Origin: Lepus europaeus
Lineage: Eukaryota; Chordata; Mammalia; Lagomorpha; Leporidae
Assembly (NCBI RefSeq): GCF_033115175.1
Contig: NC_084850.1
Coordinates: 18,073,218 to 18,137,217, forward strand
Direction: 5' to 3'
DNA length: 64,000 nt
Part shown: positions 11,075 through 27,639 of the stretch, in pieces
Layout of the letters: each line of letters starts with the position of its first letter
Numbering within the stretch: position 1 is the stretch's first letter
Notes under the pieces: generated by a model
The model's input: the letters and a program-made list of their open reading frames with translations, nothing else
What the model was told of the DNA's origin: nothing
Databases searched by the model: none
Made by a program: the position numbers and the translations under genes

Positions 11075-14000
11075 TCTATTGTTGACTCTGGGACATTTAT
11101 AGGAGAACTTGTTGGCAATGACATTTTCATCGTTTCACCATTGAAATTTCTGATGACCTGGTGTTGTTTTTTTAAGAGATTTTTTTCCCCCCCAAAGGGA
11201 AGTACACACAACAAAAGGCAGCAGGAGCAGAAATGGTAGGTGTTGGAAACACTTCTTCTTTGAGACTTTATTTTACAGGGATGGGAAAACTTTATTCTGC
11301 CAAGTGCCATGAAGATAGTTATATCATTCAAAATGAGCAATTTAAAAATTAGCCTGCTATAAATCTATTGAATTTCTAGCCCCACTTGTGGTTCCCTTAT
11401 AGGGCCAGACAAAATGATTTCTGGAGGTTCCCCACCCCTACATCTAAGAGGATGTTCTCCTGCCTAATGTTCTATGAGAAGAGGCTGCACAGATTAACCT
11501 TGACACTTTGGATCCTAGTGTGATCTCACCTATTATAGGACCTGTAGGACCTGGTCATGAGAGATCCTACAGCACTGCACAAGACAGACATCTATTTTGC
11601 AAATGGACACATAGTATTACCTGGCTATTACTAGATAACAGTCAACTAAGGCTCCAAATAAGTTTTACAGAGCTGACTCCTTCCCCCCATGAAATGTACA
11701 GGGTAAATAGTAAAGGGTCACAAAGAAAGATAAAACAGAGGTTAGAACCTAAGGAAGAAAGAAATAATGAAAACTGCCTCAGGTCTACAAAGAAAAACCA
11801 TTATTACCATCCAGCCTTGCTGGGAAGCCTCAGGTCCCCAAAATCAGTGGAAAGAAAAGAAAGGTTTCCCACTCAACTCCTCTGGGAAGAGCTGTGTGTT
11901 GGTGTTTTCGTTTTCTTTTTCTGCATAAGAGATCATGCCTTTCTGTGGAGGCTCAATTTTATTCATACAACATAATTAAGGTATTTGTTAATACATAAAT
12001 AAAACCAATAATATGGCTTTAAAGTAATAAGGCTGGTGGTTGTTGCTCGTTTTGCCGTTCTAAGTCTTAAGTGAAGCCCTCACCTAGGGAATAAACTTAT
12101 TCTAAGGTTGCTGATATTGGTCAAAACATTTTGGGACTGCTCTTTGGGAACTGCTTTCAAGGTTAGTCTTCAGAATCCACAATAAAATCAGTCTCATTAC
12201 TCTATAGTCACACCCGCATAATACTAACATAAATATAGGAGGGGAAAACTGAATAATTTAAGACATAAGATTTAATCTTTTCGTTACATGCGAATATCAA
12301 TTTGAAACTGTCAAATTGTCATTGAATTCTAATATAAGCATCAAGCTGTTGACTAAAGTAAAAAAAAAATTTATCCAATTAAAACATTAAATTATCTTGT
12401 TTACAGATTTTAAGCACACACTTATTTTTATCTAAGAAGTGTATACATTGGAAGATAACAAACAACAGGCATTTAATAACGTTTTAATTTTATGTGTTTA
12501 AATATTCATAGCTAAGTTCATAAACCCAAATGCCTGACTAGTGATAATGCTTATGAAATGCAGTATTTCTTACATGCCCAAAATCTCCATCTAGTCTCTG
12601 AAAACTGTTAATGTGCACCCCAGTACAAACCACTGTATGTTTCCAGAGAAATATTTCATGTTAAAAGTGGGAAACTACCCAAAAGCAACAAAATAATACC
12701 TGCCTGCAAGGCAGAAAGAAGGGAATTAACATTTGTTTAAGGACTGCTCTGTGACAGATTCTTTATGGGCATTTTCTTGTTTAGTCCCTGGAACAACTCT
12801 AGGAGGTATTATTATCACTGTGAGGCTGGCTCACACACAACTTTGTAGCTTACCTTTCCAAAGGCTTTTTTCAACAATCCTATTATAATACTCCACTGCT
12901 CCTCTAAAAGAACACAGTTCTTGTTCTTCAAAATAAAAACAAAACACAAAAATTCTACCAACATTGCTATGGGGGATACAAAAATATCAAGTCTCAGGGA
13001 GCTGAGAATCAAAGAATCATAGTCTTCCGTGACAGGCCCATTCTCCTATTTTTGATGTAAATGAACAGCAGGAATCAGGGGGAGATGAGCTCTCCTCCCA
13101 CTACCGAGGAATTATAATATCATCAGTCTACTTACCAGAAATTTTAATAACACTAGATCTAAAGAACCAATAGTGATGTATTCTATTCAAGCTGCAATTT
13201 CACAATACTTCACCATGGCATAATCATGCCAAATAAATAGAAGGATGGCCAGCCACTTACAGATTACACTAGATTACAGATGTTAAATTTAAAATGAGAA
13301 ATCAAGTACTTTAGTTGCGAGAATTTCTGCAAAGTGTCTTCATTTTCTCTAACACTACAATTAATTAATGACAACTTGCGTTTTTAACAACATCTATATT
13401 TCATGATGCTAGAAATGTTTTAATCAATGGTTGCGAAGATGTCTGCCCCAAAGACTTCAGGCTTCTGAACAATACACATGGATTGTGGTATCATGCAATG
13501 TTGCAGTGTCCCCTATCTGGATGCCACAGAGTTCCTCTTTGCACCTTTTGGTTATCTTCAGCTTTGTCTTTCCCATTTTTTCTCAACCAAATAGTGCCCT
13601 TCAAATGCTCCTTTTTTCTCTGTAAACTCCTACCTCCATTCCTTCCTTCTAATCACCCCTGATCAACCCTTGGCTCTGAATTCTTCCCCAGACCTCCCCA
13701 GCACCTGGCCCTGAGACCCTCCTGGAAAACATTGAGAGCTCAAAATAGTTGGTTGGCGTTTGTTCACTGTGGGTAGTACCCACCCCCGCCCTGACCACCA
13801 CCAATTTTATTACTCAGTGAAAAAGCCCAGCTATGCCATGAAAAATGTGAGTCAAATATAAATTGTCCCAATTCAACAGGTTAATCTAGGTTATTTATGG
13901 GCTATAGTTGTTAGTATAATGAAACAATAATCACAAGACTAATTTAAATGGTTTTATTTAAGTCACACAACAATTGTAGGGATCCTGGGTACTGATACTT

Positions 14001-14350
14001 CAATATAAACATATGAAATTAACAAAACAAGCATCCATGTTTCTATTTTTAAATTCTTTAATTCTACATGTGCAATGCAGACACTGGAGAAAGATTTTCA
14101 ATAAGGTCAACACGAGGCATAATGGGTTATGAATTAGGCCAGACTTCGCCTCCATCTTCCCATGTATAAATACTAAATTGGAGGGGAAACTTTTTGCTTT
14201 TTCATTTCACAAATGACTGCTCAACACAGAATGAAATACACCCAAAGAAGAAAATAGTCTTTTTATACCTAGGGAAGAAGCTACTACTCTTAAAATGATC
14301 ACTTCAAGGTAACAGACATCCAAATTGATGTGGTTTTCTTTGAAACCTCA
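11075..14350. other. unique AT-rich non-coding DNA with one MIR fragment
   Basis: Apart from the MIR piece at 12725 I see no repeat. A 155-codon open stretch near 11508-11975 begins at TTG and has no family features. Confidence 0.5.
12725..12830 (-). repeat. MIR fragment, antisense
   Basis: The TTTAGTCCCTGGAACAACTC...GAGGTATTATTATCACTGTG order matches the reversed MIR 3' half. Confidence 0.6.
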
Positions 14351-14500
14351 TCAGTAAATCATTTCTTGCACAGTAGGTTCGGCATTAACCCTGCATTTAG
14401 GATAGGTAGTGTTATGGAGGGCAGGCTGCTGCATACCAACGTCAGTATCAAGTTCTTCATCAGGAATTAGAGACTGTCCCGGATACCAAGCAGGACAACA
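14351..14500 (-). other. candidate terminal exon of an unrecognised transcript (low confidence)
   Basis: On the minus strand a pyrimidine-rich tract ending TTTTTTTGCCAG (acceptor dinucleotide at 14502-14501) is followed by an open segment of 49 codons that ends in TGA at 14353-14351. The open segment starts CCPAWYPGQ and ends TVQEMIY; it is hydrophilic and acidic in the middle. I do not recognise the protein. No matching upstream exon was identified, although a CpG island lies 2-3 kb upstream on the same strand. A 49-codon open frame after an AG can occur by chance, so this may not be coding. Confidence 0.2.
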
Positions 14501-14502
14501 CT

Positions 14503-16399
14503 GGCAAAAAAACAAAAAGTGAACTGCAGATAGGTCAAAATAGGCTACTTTTTTTTCTTAGAAAAATGTCACAAAATGTTACATGGCTAGGTTGCTTGAA
14601 AGGAAACATCACGGATTCACTTATTTTTAACACCTTAAATTCAAGTGGTTCTTCATACAGGTTATATTTTAATAAAGTACATTAGATAACATATACACCC
14701 TGCTGGAGAGATCAAACATAAACTTGCCATCTGGTGAAAGCTACTTTGATAGTTACTGGAAAGCTTACATTTCATTGTGTCCATCAGTAAACAGGTTGAA
14801 TTCTCGTAAGATGAAAAATACACAAAACTGCTGGTTAGCTGGATGCTTCTTAAACGAAGACATTTTCTTTAGTTTTAACAGATTTTTTCTGCAATGAGTT
14901 TTCCCAATATTCAAAGTTACACTCCTACTAATAGTTGCTAGTAGCCAAAGGTCTCTGACCACCCCCATTCAAATGCTTTCTGGAAACTTAGTGTTTCTCA
15001 AGCTGTATATTTCAATAGTTATGATGGAAATCACAGCTCGGTGAGAAAAGTAGTGCCCTTTGAAATCATCATTCCAATAAATAGAAGAGCTCTACTAATT
15101 TATCATTTGCCCAGTTTTGGAGAAATTCCATTCACCCAATTCCTATGAAAATCAACCCGCTTTACCATATCAAATGGCCCAGAGCACCGCGGGTATCCAG
15201 GGGAAACACTTTGCCAATGCATTTTCATTTGATTTTGAAGTCAATGTAAGAGAAAGATTCTGAGTTCTATCATTCTTAAAGGGCCAAGCCCCGCTAAGTA
15301 CTGGCTAGGACTTTTTTCAAATTAATGAACACCTCCACCCCCACTCCAGCCCCGCGCGCTTTTGGTACCAGGAGATTTAGGCAGGAAAACGCTCAAACCT
15401 CAGGGTTCAAACTACAACATGGAGAAAAAGAAAGTACACAACAGGCACCGTTTACTTCTTTTGATCTGTCCAAAGATGTCAATAGACTATTCCAGTGTGT
15501 GTGTGTGTGTGTGGGGGGGGGGGGGTTGTAGTGATTGGGCCTGGGAAGGAAACTTCACCCACAGGAAAAGAAAAAGAAAAATAGGTTTGGTGGCAATTTC
15601 AAAACAAGTTTCCAAACCGCTGCAGAGGCTCCAGCCCCTTTGACTTGCAGGAATCGCACATAAGAAAAGGACAGAAAATACTATGGGGCATGCTTATTTT
15701 AATTGCCCAGGGGTTTCCAATGCAAAGCGCGACAACTTAAATGCATAGTCCAAATTCTTGCTCCAAAGCCGTCTTCTTTGTGCACTGAAAAGGAGGAAAG
15801 ACAACCCCATGAATTGTTCTCTGAAAATAAAGACACTGTTTTGCAGATTTCCCCCCATCAGGGCCAATCTTGCTAATGACCTGCCCACCCACCTGGGGCC
15901 CATCACAAGGTGGCCCTCAGGAACTGCCCCACACCTTCAGGAGCCCAAACGCTTGTCACTGGGCAACCCCAAGAGCGCCGCCTTGACTGTTGGTCTCCAC
16001 CAAGAGGCAACCTGGAAGAGTTTGCGCTGCTGCTTTTCCTAGAGGGGCTGAGGGGTCAATAACGACACCTTTTCCTCTTACATTTTTCTCAGCCTAAGGA
16101 GAATCCGAAGAATTTTTCTGCGGAGAAAACACGAGCTCGAGATCTCAGAGCCCCCAGGGTTGTTTTCGTAAGCCGGTATCCAGGCAGTTAAGCAAAAACT
16201 GAACAAAAGTTTTCGGGATTGTGGCTTGCTTTCTTTCCCTTAACGCAAGTACAGCAGCTGTTGTGGCGTGCGTGCGCGCGCGCACTCATACACACACCCA
16301 CACACCCACACAAGCTGAGTTTTCATACGCTCACGTTTAAATGAGATGTGCAGAAAACGGGGCCTGGGCGATGTGTAAGGCTTGAACTCGCAATGTCTG
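14503..16399. other. unique non-coding DNA leading into the orphan CpG island
   Basis: GC content rises from about 15.3 kb. No recognisable gene or interspersed repeat. Confidence 0.45.
15498..15526 (+). repeat. (GT)n followed by a G-run
   Basis: About eight GT units followed by about 13 G; potentially polymorphic. Confidence 0.9.
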
Positions 16400-17950
16400 T
16401 TGACAGACCAGGACAATTTATTTAGAAATGGTGGTTAGTATTGCCCTCCTCACGGAGTCACCACTGCCCTGGGAAGAGAACACAGTGTCCTCCGTTGTGC
16501 ATTTTTAGGGAGTCCAAGGTGCTGTGGAATCCCGACTGTGACACAATGCGCAAGAGCAGCCCCTATCCAAGAGCCAAGGAGAAATGCTTAAGTCGGGCAG
16601 GGAGAATGAGGCGGCCTTGGGCAGGTTTTCTGTTCAGGACTCCCGGGAACCGCAACCCCCATCGGGGAACGCCAACCTCCCAGCAGAGTGCACGGGAAGA
16701 ACTTCGTCGCTTCTATCTCGGCACAGTTTTGCGTCGCACTGTCAGGAGCTGCCCTCCCGCACGAGGCGCCCAGAGCCGAGGAGCCAGGGAGTTTAAACCA
16801 CACAACTGCTGGGCAGCCCGCGGTCGGCGCTTCACCGCGCTCTGCGGGGGGGTTCTCATCCGGCCGCCATGTTCGCGACTCGAGAGCCGCCCCAAAACCA
16901 ATCCCCCTTTCTGCAGCCCTCTCATCTCCTCTCCCTCCCTCCCGGCTCAGCAGAGACCCGAGCGCCGCCAAGCCGCTTTCAACTCTACCCCCACCCCCTC
17001 GCCGCAAAATCCGACTCGACGGCTGCCGGCTGTGCGCCTGCGCACGGCGCGGCAGTGGGGGCGGGTGGGGGAGGCCTACGGGCCCCCAGCCGCGGCTTGA
17101 AAAGGCCGGAGCCACGGGGAGTGTAGGGGGGTTGGGGCCCGGGCCCGAGCCTCCTCTTTCCTCCCAGCGGGTCCCAGAGCAGGCCCTGGCCCGACTCTCA
17201 CACGTGCGCGCTAAAAACCCACTTCAAAGTGGGCTCCCGGCGCAGGGGCGGCCTCATTCGGGCCGGAGCTCGGAGCCCTACGGAGGCCGCCAACCGGGAA
17301 CACGGCCTCGTCGCCCCCTCCTCCTTAGGTGCTGCGAGGAGACCGCGAGGGCACGGCCACTGAGTGAGCACCAGGAGCCCCGAGCGGCCTTGGAGTGGAC
17401 GAATAGCACCCTCCCTACGCCATCCTCCTCCCCCACACTCGCTGCTTTAGAAAAATGAATTGAACACAAAGTTTGTGGCCAGTGCTGCGCAGTGGCCTTC
17501 GAAGCTCACCATTGTTTGGGCTCGTATTGACCCCAGGTCCGGATTAGGCAGCGGCTGATTCCTGCTTTACAGCCCCGCCGGCCTAATGAGGCCGGGAGGC
17601 GATGGGGCGCGAAGCGTCCTCGGAGCCCGGGCGACCGCCGGCTTACGGCCGCCAAGGGCCCTGTAGGTGGAGGTCAAAGGGTCAGCGGGCAGAAACCGCG
17701 AGAGAATTGACCCTAGGAAATGAGGTCCCCTCCCCCTGGCCCGGGCCTCGGCCAGGACTTGAAGCAGCTTGGTGTGGACAGGGACCCTGGGCGCCCCGAC
17801 CAGGGGCCAGGACAGTCCCGTGGGAGCCATGACTTCCGAGACGCCTGGCTAAAGCCCGACTGGAGAATTAGGCTTTGAGAGGCAGAGGCCCGTCAAGAGA
17901 AAACCACCCGAGGTGCCAGGAGGACGTCTTGCTCTAACTCTTGTGTTGAA
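16400..17950. promoter_or_regulatory. orphan CpG island downstream of ZIC3
   Basis: A second CpG-dense block about 1.4 kb beyond the probable ZIC3 3' end. It holds a palindromic TGCGCCTGCGCA NRF1-type site (17033-17044), a GC box GGGGGCGGG (17057-17065) and a GCCGCCATGTT stretch resembling a YY1 site (16863-16873). Long open frames on both strands (for example 16441-17100 plus) look like the usual result of high GC: no domain, no homology I recognise, and low-complexity Arg/Pro/Ala composition. It may be the promoter of a non-coding RNA or a regulatory island of ZIC3; direction is undetermined. Confidence 0.6.
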
Positions 17951-19359
17951 CAGGCCGCTAGACTTACTCTCGTTTGTGGGAGTGGAATTTCTTATAGGAG
18001 GGACAAGAAGGAGCCAGGATCGAAGCACCAGAGATCAGGCGGAGGGGGGGAGGAGGGGCGAATGAGTCCAGCAGACATCCAACTTTCTGGGGAGGCATTG
18101 TGAGCTCATTGGTCTCCACCCTCCCCGCCTTGCCCTGAGCAGCCCGGGTCCTGCTCTTGAACCTTCCAAACTGGAGGAAGGCCAGACTTGTCTTGCGTGG
18201 GAATGGCCGTGTTCCTCTTCCCCACCAAACAGTGGTTATCTTCCCGCGCTAAATTTTCCATTTCGGAAAAGCCAGTGGACTTTAAACAAAGCTTTTACCA
18301 AGTGCAACAAGGAAAATAACAAGTAGATTACCAAGAACCTAGCCTGAACTTCTGGCTTAAGCATTTATTATTTCTCTTTTGCATGTGTGTGTGTGTAGGG
18401 GAGACTAAGGTTATTGACTGAAAATTCAAGAATATAAATGTGTATTTGCAGAGCCAGATTATATTAAGAAAATCTATAAAAAAGAAAAAGTTTTCTACCC
18501 AAATGAGTAGTTTTCTTTGCCACAGAAGACAATGAAGAGGATAAAATTTTCAGATATGCCGCACCCAAATTAGAGCTAACCAGTGGAGGGGTAGAGCTTT
18601 TGTATCAATTGACATCTTCCACTCTTAGGTCATAAATAATACATTCCCCTAAAATTTTACAGTAGGATAATTTCAAAACCACTGAAAACAAAAACACAAC
18701 TCTTCTTTATCCCCTAAGGAGATATTAAATTTGAGCAAAGCATGTTTCTAAGTGAATCTTGCACCCAATCCATCACTGTACTTCAAGGTTAGGTTACAAG
18801 GGACTGGGGGTACAAAGAAAATAGAAAAACTGGAAATTCCCTGCACATGTCAGAAGAAAACACTATTTAGACTTAAAAGTGGTACACATTTTGAGCCAGT
18901 CTTACGAGTATATGCTTTCTGAGAATTTTTTGAGCATTTAGAAGTGTCTCTAGTTTTAAGTGCAGGAAAAATCCCCACACAGAAATCTAGTACAGCACCC
19001 TCAATGTCAAGGTCAAGACTGGAATGTCTGGGTTGAGAGTGGTAGACTGACCAGGTTACCTGCTCAAAATCACACGTGTAGCCATCCCAATCTCTGTTCT
19101 TGGAATTCGGGTTTATATTGGTGGAGAAAAAAATGGAAAAGACTCCATTCTCCACTAACAAAAAAGTCACCTCCAAAGCAACTTGCAATTAGAAACTGTC
19201 AATAATTATCTGTTGACAAAGATCAACACATAACTTAAAATAGATCGGTTCAACTGTATCCAGGGAATCAAAGTTTCTTTTAATCATCAAAAGTTCTAAG
19301 CATTTCAATATTAGGTTGATTTATTTGAACATGGGGCACGAAATACAAAAATGTTATAA
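17951..19359. other. unique DNA between the orphan CpG island and the ZIC3 3' end
   Basis: No interspersed repeat or convincing reading frame. A short GT run lies at about 18383-18396. Confidence 0.5.
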
Positions 19360-21402
19360 CATAAATAAAATGTGCCAAGACTTTATTTCTTCAAAAGGAA
19401 CAATAAACAAAGTTCTAGAATTGAAAATGATTATATATAATACCAAATTGACTGCCACCAAAAAACCTAGAGCACTGCCCCTTAAAGAGAAAGAGGTACT
19501 TAAGCCTATTCATCACATTTCTAAATACTTTACAATTCCTTATCTCCACTTTTCTGTCATTCATGCAGAGATTGGGCTCTCAAATAATAAACAGCACCCT
19601 AATAAAAAAAGTCTCATTACTCTACCCACTCCAACCCCCACAAATAGTAATCAGTTTCTTTTCCATATAACCACTGTAAAAGAACTGTTTGTCCAAAGGA
19701 GTTGCTTCACTGAAGATCAAATGGATTGTTAACATTTTATCACAAAGCAAACAACCATTTTTCATTGTTATTGATTTTAATGGAAACAATGCTCTTAATA
19801 TCTTTGCCTACAAATCATGAACTTTAAAAATACATATTTTGCAAATGTTTTTCTTTCCACAGTATTTCAGAACTGTTGCAGTTATTACACCGCTATATAA
19901 ATGTTATGAATAATTGTGGCAATTATGAATAGAACTATATACAGAAAACAAATCAGCCTTTGCCTTCCAAAATTTGAATGGACTATGGTTCTTTTAAGAA
20001 GCACTTTAAGCATAAGTACTGCTCAACTGGCCTTGCTCATTCACCACTGTTGCAGACATATGCTATCATTTGAAAATATATAGATAGCTAGACAGATTTG
20101 ATAGGCAGATTAGATAAGTCATAGATACAAACATATATAGGTGTATGGGTGACCTCTAGATAGAATAGACAGACATGCATCCTGCCGCAATTTTCATTTT
20201 TATGTAAGGTAATAAAGAACTAAGGGACATAAAACTCGTTAGGTTACCTTATGTTTATATATGTAGGGCAGGGATGATTAAATCCAGCTTCTCACTCTTT
20301 GAAGTACAAGATTGAGATGTCATGGCCACTAACTGAATTGATCAGTAATATTTGATTTGCATGCCGAAAATCCAGGACAAACACATTTAAACTCGCAGTT
20401 AAACAACCATCTGAGCTAGAGATAAAGAAATGAGGGTCTTCCCAGATGGACACTGACACTGTAAGGAATCTATACTGTAATAGAAAAATAATTTAATAAT
20501 TAAAAAAGAGATCTGCGTGAGTTATAAATACCAACAAACAAGATTCAATTTGCTCACGTCGCCTCTTTGTACAAGGAGGCTGTTACAAAACAAGAGAAAG
20601 GAGTCAGTGGTTCAAAAATTGTAAATTGTGTTCCTTTTTCAAAACAATAAATTTTTAATGCTAAAGCAGTTATAATCAAAAGCTGTACAGAATTTGTTAG
20701 AAAACATTTATCCATAAATATTGTTCAGTTCCCGGCACTTGTAGCAATAATTAAATTACAAACGATAAATATGGCATCAATGGATATGTATTTACAAAAA
20801 AAAAGTTATTACAAAAGGCAATCGTATACTAAATGTCACAATCTGTGTAGAGTAACATCACATCCTCAGCCTGAAAAAATACTGAACAACAGTTTCGACC
20901 CCATTAGACAAAAATACATTCACAAGTGTAATGCTTTGAGGAAAAGTTCAAGACATAACAGGACTTTGGCACGGTTTAAGACTGTGAGAGTTTAAACAAT
21001 CACCACTAAGGCGAAGAATTTCCATCAGTGTAACATCACCACCACCATCAAGCCTTCTATAACTTCCTCTCAAGAAACAGGACAAGTGTTAAAATGAATT
21101 GAAGGAGTTTAGGAATGGGATGCGCAGAAAGCAAGAGGAAGGGGAAGAAAAAGCAGTGACAAGATTCTGTAAAAAAAAAAAAAATCCTTCAAATGCCAAA
21201 ACATTTTCTGATCCTGAGAAAAGGGCACAGCTACTTTTGGATTTTGCCCAAAACCTTCCTGGACAATTACAATTACCAAGATGTAGCCCTATATATGGTC
21301 TCTTGCATTAAAACTCCATTTCCATCTCATTGGTCTCAGTTTCCTTTTAAAAATGCATTTAGTCCGTTCTAAGGTTAACAGGGTTTGTGTTTGTGTTTGT
21401 CC
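19360..21402 (-). other. ZIC3: probable ZIC3 3' UTR
   Basis: About 2 kb downstream of the ZIC3 stop is AT-rich, free of SINEs and L1, and ends near the first AATAAA I see on the minus strand (19387-19382). Two Pumilio-type elements are readable in transcript sense: TGTAAATA at 20796-20789 and TGTATATA at 19943-19936. A degenerate GATA/TAGA-rich stretch lies at about 20080-20180. The extent is inferred from the polyadenylation signal and from the known size of ZIC3 (about 6 kb in human); no transcript evidence is available here. Confidence 0.55.
19382..19387 (-). terminator. candidate ZIC3 polyadenylation signal AATAAA
   Basis: Minus-strand AATAAA about 2.0 kb after the stop codon, followed by a T-rich downstream stretch. 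A second AATAAA lies at 19325-19320. Which one is used cannot be decided from sequence alone. Confidence 0.4.
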
Positions 21403-25303
<3,901 letters not shown>

Positions 25304-25339
25304 TCACTCCTAGCACATAAACCGAGCGGGAGGCCGTGA

Positions 25340-25480
25340 GGCGCGCGCCAATGGGGAGCCAACTGGCCCGCGGTCACCTGACTCCCGGCCAGAGCGCCCA
25401 TTGGCCGTCGCCACAATGATTGGCAGCGCAGAACGAGGAACATGGCAGCCGCAGCCGAGCGACCGCCGCTGATTGGGCAG
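25340..25480 (-). promoter_or_regulatory. ZIC3: ZIC3 core promoter region with four CCAAT boxes
   Basis: Four CCAAT pentamers lie within 130 bp: one on the plus strand (25348-25352) and three on the minus strand (25404-25400, 25423-25419, 25476-25472). No TATA box is evident and the surroundings are CpG-rich. NF-Y typically binds clustered, inverted CCAAT boxes in CpG-island promoters of developmental genes. Position and orientation fit the ZIC3 promoter, but the start site itself is inferred. Confidence 0.6.
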
Positions 25481-25700
25481 CGGCCGGGCGCCTGGCAGGT
25501 GAGGCGGCGGCAGCCGTGCGGCCGCGAGTGGACTCTGCAGGGTTTGCGTGACTGCGGGGAACTGGGGCCAGGCTCACGTCGACAAGCGGCGAGGAGGAGT
25601 CGGGCATCTCTCGGGCTACTGCTTGGGCTACGTCCCAGCCCCAAGGGAGCAAGCACCCCTCACGCGCTCTTTACCCGCTTTAGCTAAAGAAAACTCTACC

Positions 25701-26049
25701 TCTCTAGGATCGGTTCCACTGTCGCGCCTCCTCCGTAGGCGCGGCGCTCAACATCTAGTCCCGCTCGGACTCCCTGCTACTTCACCGCCTGGAGGACGTG
25801 TTCCCTCAACTGCCACGGGGTGCAGATCCCCGCTGAGCGCCAAAATGCCGTGCCCCGATGGCCCCGAGACACCAGACCCAGGTCGCTGCTTGTGCCGGCA
25901 ACCGTCCGAGGCCCAAACAAGAACGGCTACAATTGCAGCAGATGTCCCATACGTAGGTTTGAGCCAATAGCCAAACGTTGACCATTTAGTTTTTGAGCAG
26001 TGGTTGTACTCGCCTCTGCCCAACGAACCCCGCCCCTGCCATGCATGCC
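25701..26049. other. edge of the ZIC3 CpG island, no gene seen
   Basis: GC-rich sequence falling off toward the CA-rich minisatellite. Confidence 0.5.
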
Positions 26050-26375
26050 AGACACAAATTAGCAAACACACACAACACAATAAGCACAAACACAGAGCAG
26101 GATACACGAAGGTAACACAGTAAATACAAATGCACAGGACAAAACACAATACATTAAATATGCACACCACACAACAGAGTAAGCACACACAACACATTAG
26201 CACAACAAACTACACACAACACAATAAAGACACACAACTAAACACACAATAGAGCAAATAAGCACACAACAGCAAATATAGGAACAGATACAAACAAGCA
26301 CAGAACACACTTAATCCTGTACACAAAACATTCACAACACACTAAACACATATTAAAGACATAAAACACATAGTG
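26050..26375 (+). repeat. degenerate CACAA/AATAAGCACACA minisatellite
   Basis: About 325 bp built from imperfect ACACAACACA, AATAAGCACA and AAACACA units with almost no G or T runs. No unit is perfectly conserved. It is not a SINE or L1. It sits just outside the ZIC3 CpG island. Confidence 0.8.
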
Positions 26376-27639
26376 TCAGTGCGGTTTGCAAATCACTGGG
26401 CGAATCAGCTTAGAATTCTCAACATTTTCCAACAAAAATGTGTGAAGTGGTGAAATGGGAACCTGTGAAATGGAATTTTTTTCCCTCGCAACTGGCCATT
26501 CTTCCACTCCTACTGGGAGAAGCATACAGTGACTTGGGGGAAGGCTTACCCCTTAAGGATTTAATTTCCAAGAGTGTGTGGTAGTCACTACACTCCCCCA
26601 CCCACCCCCACCTTCTGCCTAGTGCAGTGTCTTTCTGGACATAATGACCAGGTTAAGACAAGGCTATAAATGCACTCACTTTTTATCTAGCAAGACATTT
26701 GGGAAGACTGCAGGAGAGTGAAAGTGAAAAGGCCAAGAGAAAGATAGCTGTGATTGTCACATCCTGAGCAGGGAGAGCCCTGAAGCCTGAGCCTTAAGGC
26801 AACCTCCCAGCCTAGCCGGCATCTCTGTGTAGGAAACAGAACATCTGATCAAGTTCAGAGGCACCAGGAGAGACCGCCTCAAGCAGCGCTTTGTAACTGC
26901 AGCCTTTCACTTCCTGTCCCCCAATCTGCCTGGCTTGGCTAACACTGCACCTCCTTTCTTTGCCACTTTGCTGGGAGAAAGCCCTGCCGGTAGCACATCT
27001 TAGGGTAGTCACCCCTTCCCATCAAACGCCCCAATTCTCCCTCCACATCCAGAGCTCTCTCCCCAGGTTGGAAGGTGAGTTCATTGCTGGCATACATTAT
27101 TGCATCTACAGAAAATCAGCTCTCCAAGGATGGTTTCATTGTGGCTCCTCCGAGGGTTTCTTTGCTTGGCCGGGGGTGGGGGGTGTTCAGAGGAGAACAA
27201 ATATGCTTAAATCATGCAAATGAATTCCCTGGAGTCAGGTTTACAAAAAGGGAGGATTCCTTTGCTCCCCTCCCCCCCTTCTTTTCACTTTACCCTTTAT
27301 TTCCCTCCTTCCAGCTACCTTCCTTCACCTCCCACCAATCCACGGCCTCTGGGCAAGTAGTAGATTTGAGAAAGTTTGGATTTTCTCACAGAGCGGGTCG
27401 CGGTGAGAGCGGTTCTCAGGCTCCCAGACCGAGAGGAGGCGGCTGTCTAGCCCTGGCCCGGCCAGCGCCAATGCCAGAGCTGCCAGCTGGTAGCCCGAAA
27501 ATCTAGGAGTCAGGGCGGACGACTGGACTAGAGGCTGCAGAAGGGGGCAGTCCGCGGGAGCCTAGCATGCCCTGTTTGGGGGAGGGGTCTCAAGCGCAGG
27601 GCATGGGGATGCTGCCGCCGCTGACCTACCCGGTGCCCA

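Noticed and set aside
11508-11975. 155-codon plus-strand frame
   Set aside because: It opens at TTG, has no ATG-led family match and lies in unique AT-rich DNA.
16441-17458. Overlapping 175-256-codon frames on both strands of the CpG island
   Set aside because: High GC removes stop codons by chance; composition is Arg/Pro/Ala-rich with no domain.
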